In this document: positions 58,092 through 64,000 of the stretch, in pieces
Position numbering within the stretch: position 1 is the stretch's first letter
Layout of the letters: every line of letters begins with the position of its first letter
From: Cyanobacterium sp. HL-69
Lineage (GTDB): Bacteria; Cyanobacteriota; Cyanobacteriia; Cyanobacteriales; Cyanobacteriaceae
Direction: 5' to 3'
Assembly (NCBI GenBank): GCA_002813895.1
Contig: CP024912.1
Coordinates: 2,635,836 to 2,699,835 of the forward strand
Length of the DNA: 64,000 nt
Notes under the pieces: model-generated
The model's input: the letters and a program-made list of their open reading frames with translations, nothing else
What the model was told of the DNA's origin: nothing
Database searches by the model: none
Made by a program: the position numbers and the translations under genes

Positions 58092-58646
58092 TCAATTCAA
58101 ATTAGGATTAAATTCAGGCTTTACCTTACTAGGAATAACTCTAATAATTTCTGTAACAATATCATCCGTAGATTGGTCTCTAGTAACCGAAATGGTTATA
58201 TCTGCCTGTTGATAGAGACTTTTTCTTTGCTCTAAAATATTACTTAATTTTTCTTGTAAATCAGTGTCCTTTAACAAAGGTCTAGTGTTGTCATGTTGTA
58301 ATCTATCCACCAAAATATCCACAGGCACATCCAACCAAATAACCATACCATCTCGTAAATGAGCCCAATTATCGCTTTTCAAAACGATACCTCCCCCTGT
58401 ACTAATTACAGTATGTAGATAACTAGACACTTCCCCTAAAACTCGATTTTCTAAAGTGCGAAAAACGTCTTCTCCATCCTCCTCAAAAATTTTATTAATA
58501 CTTTTTTGAGCCACCACTTCAATAGTATTATCAGTATCTAAAAAACGGTATTCTAATTTATGAGCTAAAAACTTTCCTACAGTAGTTTTTCCTGAACCCA
58601 TCATCCCAATTAAATAGATATTTAAGCCTCGTAATAATTTATCCAT
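58092..58646 (-). CDS. aroK: Shikimate kinase
   Basis: Phosphorylates shikimate in the aromatic amino acid pathway. Walker A is GMMGSGKTTVGKF (residues 15-27); the shikimate-binding residues are in FLDTDNTIE (Asp), VISTGGGIVL (Gly-Gly) and the lid HDNTRPLLKD. Length 184 fits. In the same direction as folK, 129 bp upstream, so the two may form a unit. Confidence 0.95.
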   Translation of the reverse strand: MDKLLRGLNIYLIGMMGSGKTTVGKFLAHKLEYRFLDTDNTIEVVAQKSINKIFEEDGEDVFRTLENRVLGEVSSYLHTVISTGGGIVLKSDNWAHLRDGMVIWLDVPVDILVDRLQHDNTRPLLKDTDLQEKLSNILEQRKSLYQQADITISVTRDQSTDDIVTEIIRVIPSKVKPEFNPNLN

Positions 58647-58775
58647 AAATATTTTATTTGATAGTCAATAGTTTGTAAATATGTCAATTTTTAATAAGAT
58701 TGCTAATCTTATTTATCTTATATATAAGTAATTAGTCAGATTTTAAAGTTATTATGTTGATAAATATCTAAAGAT

Positions 58776-59303
58776 TTAATCATCAGATAATTTGATAATA
58801 TCATCATCACTATAATTAAGATTATTTTTTAATATTTGCACTGTTAAGTTTGTCACAGGATCAACCCATTGGGAAGCAATTTCAGCCAAAGGAATTAGGA
58901 CAAAAGCTCTTTCTCTCATCAAAATATGGGGAACTTTTAAATTAGGTAAATCAATGAGTAAATCATCATATAAAATAAGATCTAAGTCAAGGGTTCTCGC
59001 ACCCCATTTTTCTTTTCTTTCCCTACCAAATTTTTGTTCAATTTTGAGTAGAAAAGACAATAACTCAGAGGGATTAAAAGAAGTATTAATAGTAATACAA
59101 CCATTAATGTAATCGGGTTGGGCAGGGCCAATGGGCTTAGTTTGATACCAACTAGAACATCGGATTAAATCGATTTGGGGGGCCGATTGGATAATTTCCA
59201 CCGCTTTTTGTAAAGTATCTTTACTTTTTCCCAAATTACTGCCCAAAGCAATGGCAGATTTATACTTTCTGGTACAATGATTAACTTCAGTAGTAATAGA
59301 CAC
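58776..59303 (-). CDS. folK: HPPK, 6-hydroxymethyl-dihydropterin pyrophosphokinase
   Basis: Transfers pyrophosphate from ATP to 6-hydroxymethyl-7,8-dihydropterin in folate biosynthesis. The signature GARTLDLDLILYDDLL (about 108-123) with the Mg-binding aspartates is present, as are IALGSNLGKSKDTL and IRCSSWYQTKPIG. Length 175 is normal. Divergent from the HEAT-repeat gene across 46 bp. Confidence 0.95.
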   Translation of the reverse strand: MSITTEVNHCTRKYKSAIALGSNLGKSKDTLQKAVEIIQSAPQIDLIRCSSWYQTKPIGPAQPDYINGCITINTSFNPSELLSFLLKIEQKFGRERKEKWGARTLDLDLILYDDLLIDLPNLKVPHILMRERAFVLIPLAEIASQWVDPVTNLTVQILKNNLNYSDDDIIKLSDD

Positions 59304-59349
59304 TTAAAACTGTTTACCTGTGCATTAAGATAATGTATCATTATTTCAT

Positions 59350-60093
59350 ATGAATGACTCTAGCTTAAGTAACACTGCCATAGATTTTGATAACCTCGAT
59401 CCTTTAGATTTAATCGAGGATAACGAACCCGAAAAGCCAGATCCTGATGTGATGCTGGGTTTGTTATCTAGCGACAATTTACAAGAACAAATTGAGGGGG
59501 CAAGGGCTTTTTGTGAAATTTCTGATTCTAGGGCTGTTCCTTTGCTAGTGGAACGTTTAAATCATAATTGTCCCTTGATACGGGTTAGTGCAGCTTATGC
59601 GTTAGGTAGAAACACTGATTCATCTGCAGTACAACCCCTTATTTTGACCCTTCAGAATGATTGGAATGGTTATGTACGTAAAGGAGTGGTGTGGGCTTTG
59701 GGGAATAGTGGAGATCGCACTTCATTCCAACCATTACTCCATGCCCTCAAACATGATATAGCTGCCGTGCGTCTTTGGTCGGCTAGTAGTATCGCTAATA
59801 TTGCCAAATTGAACTACGAAGACATTATCACCTCCGTACCTTCCTTAATTACTACTTTACGGCAAGATGCGATCGCCGCTGTGCGTAGTAACTGTGCTTG
59901 GACAGTGGGCAAACTATGCCAAGAATTACCCTTTAACGTAGTCTATAACACCGCCATAGATGCCCTCATCGAAGCCCTAGTGGAAGACGAAGACTTAGGA
60001 GTAAAAGAAGACGCTAAAAGCTCTTTGCTCAAATTAGGAGATCCTAGGGGCTTACAAATGATCGAAGAATTAGAATTTGAAGGACTGATTTAA
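59350..60093 (+). CDS. HEAT-repeat protein (PBS lyase-type repeats)
   Basis: A 247-residue protein with about five HEAT repeats from residue 40 (RVSAAYALGRNTD, YVRKGVVWALGNSG, AVRLWSASSIANIA, AVRSNCAWTVGKL). The acidic N terminus (EDNEPEKPDPD) is separate. Such repeats occur in phycobilin lyase subunits (CpcE/F) and in NblB, as well as in scaffold proteins. Allophycocyanin genes start 345 bp downstream in the same direction, which makes a phycobilisome role possible but not proven. Confidence 0.8.
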   Translation: MNDSSLSNTAIDFDNLDPLDLIEDNEPEKPDPDVMLGLLSSDNLQEQIEGARAFCEISDSRAVPLLVERLNHNCPLIRVSAAYALGRNTDSSAVQPLILTLQNDWNGYVRKGVVWALGNSGDRTSFQPLLHALKHDIAAVRLWSASSIANIAKLNYEDIITSVPSLITTLRQDAIAAVRSNCAWTVGKLCQELPFNVVYNTAIDALIEALVEDEDLGVKEDAKSSLLKLGDPRGLQMIEELEFEGLI

Positions 60094-60438
60094 TTGCCTC
60101 CGTGGGAAAAAGCAACAGGTAAGAATTATCAATTCTCCATTATAAATTGTCAATTATTTAACCCATTGCCCATTGCCTATTCCCTGTTCCCCTTACTAAT
60201 TGTTAAAAAGTATTAAGAAAATGAATAAAAATGATACTTGATACTGCACAATAACATTCGGAAGGGAACATAACAATCCCAACCAAATAAACAAAGCTAA
60301 TCAATATAACAACATTAAGTTATACTGGTTCTCAGATTGACCCTGAAAAGTCAAACAAAATTTAAATACCAGAAACATCAAAAAACTGGTTTAATAAAAA
60401 AAAACTATCTAAATTAATTTACTTGGAGGAATCCATAA
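60094..60438 (+). promoter_or_regulatory. apcA upstream region
   Basis: A 345-bp spacer. It begins with AATTATCAATT-type and CCCATTGCCCATTGCC repeats (60120-60192), then turns AT-rich. The strong apc operon promoter and untranslated leader must lie within it. A clear Shine-Dalgarno GGAGGA is at 60425-60430, eight bases before the apcA ATG. No small gene is supported. Confidence 0.5.
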
Positions 60439-60924
60439 ATGAGTATCGTCACGAAATCCATCGTGAATGCTGACGCAGAAGCACGTTATTTAAGCCCCGG
60501 CGAACTAGACAGAATCAAGTCCTTCGTCTCTTCTGGTGAAAGCCGTCTAAGAATCGCTCAAACCTTAACTGATTCTCGTGAGCGCATCATCAAAGAAGCT
60601 GGCGATCGCCTCTTCCAAAAACGCCCTGACATCGTTTCTCCTGGTGGAAACTCCTACGGCGAAGAAATGACCGCTACTTGTTTACGTGACATGGACTACT
60701 ATCTACGTCTAATCACCTATGGAGTAGTAGCTGGTGACGTTACCCCCATCGAAGAAATTGGCTTAGTTGGCGTAAAAGAAATGTACAAATCTTTAGGTAC
60801 TGACATCGGCGCAGTAGCTCAAAGTGTACGTGAAATGAAAGAAGTTGCAACTTCCTTAATGTCTGCAGAAGACACCTCAGAAGCAGCTTCCTACTTCGAC
60901 TATGTAGTCGGAGCATTACAATAG
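60439..60924 (+). CDS. apcA: Allophycocyanin alpha subunit
   Basis: A 161-residue globin-like biliprotein of the phycobilisome core. Chromophore attachment Cys is in [15 protein letters not shown] (about residue 81). The sequence starts [19 protein letters not shown], typical of ApcA. It lies upstream of apcB by 94 bp. No apcE (core-membrane linker) is present upstream, as in some cyanobacteria such as Synechocystis where apcE is separate. Confidence 0.98.
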   Translation: MSIVTKSIVNADAEARYLSPGELDRIKSFVSSGESRLRIAQTLTDSRERIIKEAGDRLFQKRPDIVSPGGNSYGEEMTATCLRDMDYYLRLITYGVVAGDVTPIEEIGLVGVKEMYKSLGTDIGAVAQSVREMKEVATSLMSAEDTSEAASYFDYVVGALQ

Positions 60925-61018
60925 GTTTTACTCATAAATCCGTAAACCTATCGAGTCTAAAATTCTTTTAGTCCTGCAAAACTAACACAAAGTCAATTAA
61001 TTAGAAAGGAAAATAACC

Positions 61019-61504
61019 ATGCAAGACGCAATTACTGCAGTAATCAACTCCTCCGACGTACAAGGTAAATACCTTGACGCATCCGCTTTAACCAAATTAA
61101 AAGGCTACTTCCAAAGTGGTCAACTCCGTGTTCGTGCCGCTAGCGTAATCAGCGCTAACGCCGCTACCATCGTAAAAGAAGCTGTAGCTAAATCCTTACT
61201 ATACTCTGACGTAACCCGTCCAGGTGGAAATATGTACACCACCCGTCGTTACGCTGCTTGTATTCGTGACTTAGACTACTATCTTCGTTACTCCACCTAT
61301 GCTATGTTAGCTGGTGACGCTTCCATCTTAGATGAGCGCGTATTAAACGGTTTAAAAGAAACCTACAACTCCCTAGGAGTACCCATCAGTTCCACCGTTC
61401 AAGCTATCCAAGCTATGAAAGAAGTAACCGCTAGTTTAGTAGGTGCTGACGCTGGTAAAGAAATGGGTGTTTACTTCGACTATATCTGCTCTGGCTTAAG
61501 CTAA
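61019..61504 (+). CDS. apcB: Allophycocyanin beta subunit
   Basis: Partner of ApcA; 161 residues. The chromophore Cys is in [19 protein letters not shown] (about 81). The Asn in [12 protein letters not shown] (about residue 71) is the site methylated in beta subunits. Shine-Dalgarno GAAAGGA precedes the ATG. Highly biased codon use fits strong expression. Confidence 0.98.
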   Translation: MQDAITAVINSSDVQGKYLDASALTKLKGYFQSGQLRVRAASVISANAATIVKEAVAKSLLYSDVTRPGGNMYTTRRYAACIRDLDYYLRYSTYAMLAGDASILDERVLNGLKETYNSLGVPISSTVQAIQAMKEVTASLVGADAGKEMGVYFDYICSGLS

Positions 61505-61525
61505 GACTTAAGGCTTGTAGATAGA

Positions 61526-61540
61526 TAAGGTAAAACCTTA
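61526..61540 (+). other. Small hairpin between apcB and apcC
   Basis: TAAGGT (61526-61531) and ACCTTA (61535-61540) form a six-pair stem 22 bp after the apcB stop. Within the 219-bp apcB-apcC gap this may be a processing or attenuation site that gives the small linker lower expression. The stem is short. Confidence 0.35.
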
Positions 61541-61723
61541 ACCCACAGGTTAGGAAAGTCAGGAGTAAGTGCCAGTTTGACTTCATCGTTTAGTTAATTT
61601 AGTATTGACTCTTGGCTCCTAACCGTAGCTTTTCATTGCATAAGAAAGAATTATATATATCTCTCTCAATATAAAAAAAATCCGCTTAATAAATTTTTCC
61701 ACAAACCAAGGAGACTACCTCAC

Positions 61724-61927
61724 ATGAGAATGTTTAAAGTAACGGCTTGTGTACCAAGTCAAACCAGAATCAGAACCCAAAGAGAATTACAAAACACCTA
61801 CTTCACCAAATTAGTTCCCTACGATAACTGGTTCAAAGAGCAACAAAGAATTCAAAAAATGGGTGGTTCCATTGTTAAAGTACAATTAGTAACTGGCAGA
61901 CAAGGTACTAACACTGGTTTACTTTAA
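61724..61927 (+). CDS. apcC: Phycobilisome core small linker LC
   Basis: A 67-residue linker that caps allophycocyanin trimers in the core. It has the CpcD-type fold: RMFKVTACVPSQTRIRTQREL, YFTKLVPYDNWFKEQQRI and IVKVQLVTGRQ. Shine-Dalgarno AAGGAGA is well placed. Last gene of the apcABC operon, followed by a terminator at 62003. Confidence 0.97.
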   Translation: MRMFKVTACVPSQTRIRTQRELQNTYFTKLVPYDNWFKEQQRIQKMGGSIVKVQLVTGRQGTNTGLL

Positions 61928-62002
61928 TTTATAGTTAGTAAAAAATAAAAATAAATTTAGGGGAAAATAAAACCATGAAATTCTCCCCAAAAGAATAAGA
62001 AG

Positions 62003-62029
62003 GGGTGTTAAATATAACATCCTTTTTTT
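62003..62029 (+). terminator. Rho-independent terminator of apcABC
   Basis: GGGTGTTA (62003-62010) pairs with TAACATCC (62015-62022), one G-U pair, around AATA, followed by seven T. It overlaps the stop codon of the convergent gene on the minus strand. Confidence 0.88.
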
Positions 62030-62555
62030 ATGCTTCCTTTACCTCATAATTAAAAGGGAAAGAAGTTTGTAAATTAATCAACTCATCCCGATGGGCTTGA
62101 ATAGTAAAAACAGTTTCCTTTTTCTCCTCCTCATCAACAACATTATCAATGCGAAAAGCGACTTCTTCCACTCGTTTAGAACCTTTCCAGTAAAAGAAAC
62201 CAGCTACGGGAGATAAAATAATTAAGCCGAGAAACCAGTTAATTTCAGGGTGAAATAACATTTGTAAGACAAGGGAAAAAGAAAATAAACCACATCCGGC
62301 CAAAAAACTGAGAAGGGCAGCCAAAAAGATACTCGGAGAAACTAAACCCTCCAAAGTAACCTTATTTCTTTCCCCATCGATCGCCTTTACTTGGTAAGAT
62401 CTTTGTTGAAAGTAATCCCGAAGATATGCCAAAATACTATCCTCACTTTCAGGACAACGAAGAGTTACAACTTCAATTCTATCCTTGGTACTAGCACGAA
62501 TAAAGAAAAATAAACCGATCATTAATAAAATAGTCAACAAAAAAGTAGAAACCAT
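62028..62555 (-). CDS. CCB1-like cytochrome b6f heme assembly protein
   Basis: A 175-residue membrane protein: one N-terminal helix (STFLLTILLMIGLFFFIRAS), a soluble domain (RSYQVKAIDGERNKVTLEG), two more helices (IFLAALLSFLAGCGLFSF; FLGLIILSPVAGFFYW) and an acidic C-terminal part. This resembles the cofactor assembly of complex C subunit B (CCB1) family, needed for covalent binding of heme ci to cytochrome b6. The assignment is from the family pattern. Its stop lies in the apc terminator. Confidence 0.65.
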   Translation of the reverse strand: MVSTFLLTILLMIGLFFFIRASTKDRIEVVTLRCPESEDSILAYLRDYFQQRSYQVKAIDGERNKVTLEGLVSPSIFLAALLSFLAGCGLFSFSLVLQMLFHPEINWFLGLIILSPVAGFFYWKGSKRVEEVAFRIDNVVDEEEKKETVFTIQAHRDELINLQTSFPFNYEVKEA

Positions 62556-62765
62556 AAAATTTAAAATATAAGATAGCTAAAATTTATTGTATAGCACCAA
62601 TGACTTAAACAATGGAGAATGGGGAATAGACATTAGTGAGTCCATAACAAAAGTGTAGAAATAATTGGCAAGAGATTATCTTCTCATAAAGGATTACTCG
62701 AATATCAGTTATCCCGAATTTAAGTTAATTAACTTTTTTTATTATCAACTATCAATTAATCATCC

Positions 62766-63008
62766 GTGGCTCAAAAACAAAAATTTCCTCATCTTTTAGG
62801 CTCAAAATGGACATCCACCCAACAAACTTGGGGCTGGAGACACTTTCAAGTAATTAACCGTAAAAATAAAGATAAATGGGTGTTTGCCGAAATGACAGCA
62901 TCCTGCGATGATAATGTGCGTTTTTGGATAAATGCTAAACAATTAAAAGATAGAGATTTATGGCTACCAGGCTGGAAAACCTTAGAAGACATCAAAGAAA
63001 TGGGTTAA
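62766..63008 (+). CDS. Trp-rich small protein (TIGR02450-like)
   Basis: An 80-residue soluble protein with seven or more Trp residues (SKWTSTQQTWGWRHFQV; RDLWLPGWKTL). This is the TIGR02450-type family of short Trp-rich proteins found in cyanobacteria and some proteobacteria. Function unknown. The start is GTG at 62766, with MAQKQKFPHLL as expected for the family. The 210 bp before it hold dispersed repeats (62611-62630, 62742-62760). Confidence 0.82.
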   Translation: MAQKQKFPHLLGSKWTSTQQTWGWRHFQVINRKNKDKWVFAEMTASCDDNVRFWINAKQLKDRDLWLPGWKTLEDIKEMG

Positions 63009-63060
63009 TAACAAAATGCGAATTTTTTACATCTTTTGCCTTTGCTAGACATCTCAAAAT

Positions 63061-64000
63061 TTAAGCCACTTGCCCCAAAATCAAATCAATAATTTGATGA
63101 CTAAGGTAAAACTTTGAAGATGGTTGTAAGGTTGTTTTTTGCCCATCCGCAGTAATAAATATCGCCTCATTGGTATCAGTGCCAAATCCTACATTTATTT
63201 TATCAATAGGATTCGCAACGATCGCACTTAACCGTTTACGATTTAATTTATCCAGTGCAGGGGTAACAATATCCCCCGTTTGGGCAGCAAAACCAATCAA
63301 AAGTTGTTCAGGTTGCTTCATTTTGCCCAACTTCGCCACAATGTCCGTCACCATATCCAATTCTATATAGGGAGGCAAATTGCCCTTACTCAGCTTCGTT
63401 TTATAACACTCCCTTGGTTTTACATCCGCCACTGCTGCCGCCATAATTGCCCAATGATGATGGGGAAAATTATTCACCATGGCTTTTTCCATTTCTTCAG
63501 CGGTAGTCACATCAATAAATTGTAGAGGGGGAAGATTTTTTAACAACTCAGGGGCAACATTTGCACCCACCAAAGTAACCTTTGCCCCCCGATGATGACA
63601 AGCCATAGCCAAGGCTATGCCCATCTTACCTGTGGAAGGGTTACCGATAAAGCGTACGGGATCAAAAAATTCCCTTGTGCCTCCCGTGCTAATTAAGATA
63701 TTTTTATCCTTTAAATCTTGTTTTCCCCCAGTATGTATCACCGATTCGAGGGCGGAAATAATTTCTTCCGACTCTGCCATTCTTCCCTGTCCAGTGCGAT
63801 CGCACGCCAACAAGCCCGTATTGGTGTGGAGAGGAAAAAAACGATCATTTTGCCCTAAAAGTTCCCAGTTTGCTTGTACCGTCGATTGTAGCCACATTTC
63901 CGTATTCATAGCGGGGGCGACTGCTATGGGGCAATTTGAAGCAAGAACCGTATTCGTTAAAAGGTTATCTGCCATGCCATGGACTAACTTAGCAAGGGTA
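63061..64000 (-). CDS. coaBC: CoaBC (phosphopantothenoylcysteine synthetase/decarboxylase), C-terminal part
   Basis: Two steps of coenzyme A synthesis. The frame runs off the window edge (TLAKLVHG precedes MADNLL), so the start is missing. The visible part holds the end of the flavin decarboxylase domain CoaC (VAPAMNTEMW, with the substrate-clamp Met) and the whole CoaB ligase (ILISTGGTREFFDPVRFIGN; NPSTGKMGIALA; KLSKGN). The ligase uses CTP to join phosphopantothenate and cysteine. Nothing indicates damage. Confidence 0.93.
   Translation of the reverse strand, partial: TLAKLVHGMADNLLTNTVLASNCPIAVAPAMNTEMWLQSTVQANWELLGQNDRFFPLHTNTGLLACDRTGQGRMAESEEIISALESVIHTGGKQDLKDKNILISTGGTREFFDPVRFIGNPSTGKMGIALAMACHHRGAKVTLVGANVAPELLKNLPPLQFIDVTTAEEMEKAMVNNFPHHHWAIMAAAVADVKPRECYKTKLSKGNLPPYIELDMVTDIVAKLGKMKQPEQLLIGFAAQTGDIVTPALDKLNRKRLSAIVANPIDKINVGFGTDTNEAIFITADGQKTTLQPSSKFYLSHQIIDLILGQVA

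Overview
The window is a 64 kb stretch of a cyanobacterial chromosome. Marker genes settle this: allophycocyanin apcA-apcB-apcC, light-independent protochlorophyllide reductase chlL and chlN, magnesium chelatase chlD, PsbQ (CyanoQ), a Psb32-like protein, a BicA-type bicarbonate transporter and many small proteins known only from cyanobacteria. The DNA is AT-rich and carries frequent GCGATCGC (HIP1) octamers, for example at 389-396, 926-933 and 13348-13355. This fits a unicellular Cyanobacterium/Geminocystis/Synechocystis-like lineage, but genus cannot be fixed from the sequence alone. I saw no rRNA, tRNA or CRISPR array.

Layout. 1-9.4 kb: end of an ABC exporter, an OmpR-type regulator with an altered acidic pocket, typA and dnaK divergently arranged, three small cyanobacterial proteins, deoC, rnc and nadD. 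9.4-22.6 kb: hisA, an OFA-type MFS permease, two small conserved proteins, psb32-like, nadE, mgtE beside an Nramp-like transporter without the DPGN motif, smc, and an MscS-type channel. 22.6-29.2 kb is an accessory zone. It has an IS4-family element inserted in the remnant of another transposase, chlD, a TumE-type toxin/antitoxin pair, a Ser/Thr kinase fused to a formylglycine-generating-enzyme (FGE) fold, and a second, truncated copy of the chlD promoter and 5' end. 29.3-34.5 kb: a Ca2+/H+ antiporter, a SphS-like histidine kinase, chlN and chlL.

35.2-37.3 kb holds two different IS630-family elements side by side. One is dead (frameshift plus stop). The other looks intact and appears to use a -1 ribosomal frameshift. 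37.4-41.7 kb encodes a signalling pair: an ammonium transporter (Amt) domain fused to a hybrid histidine kinase and receiver, followed 29 bp later by a receiver-PAS-GGDEF diguanylate cyclase. This is the best candidate for an unusual system, reading as ammonium sensing linked to c-di-GMP output. 41.9-45.5 kb: pdhB, secD and secF. 45.6-50.6 kb: bicA, then a glycerate kinase/ComF/3'-5' exonuclease operon, flanked by inverted copies of a short MITE-like element.

50.7-64 kb: an esterase, a PlsC-type acyltransferase with a glycine-rich membrane protein, psbQ, a MurT-like ligase without GatD next to it, an uncharacterised group at 55.7-57.9 kb, aroK, folK, a HEAT-repeat protein, the apcABC core operon, a CCB1-like cytochrome b6f assembly protein, a Trp-rich small protein and the coaBC C-terminal part running off the end. 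Photosynthesis and pigment genes (chlD, chlN, chlL, psb32, psbQ, apcABC, ccb1) are scattered through the window. Several intergenic repeat families sit at gene ends.
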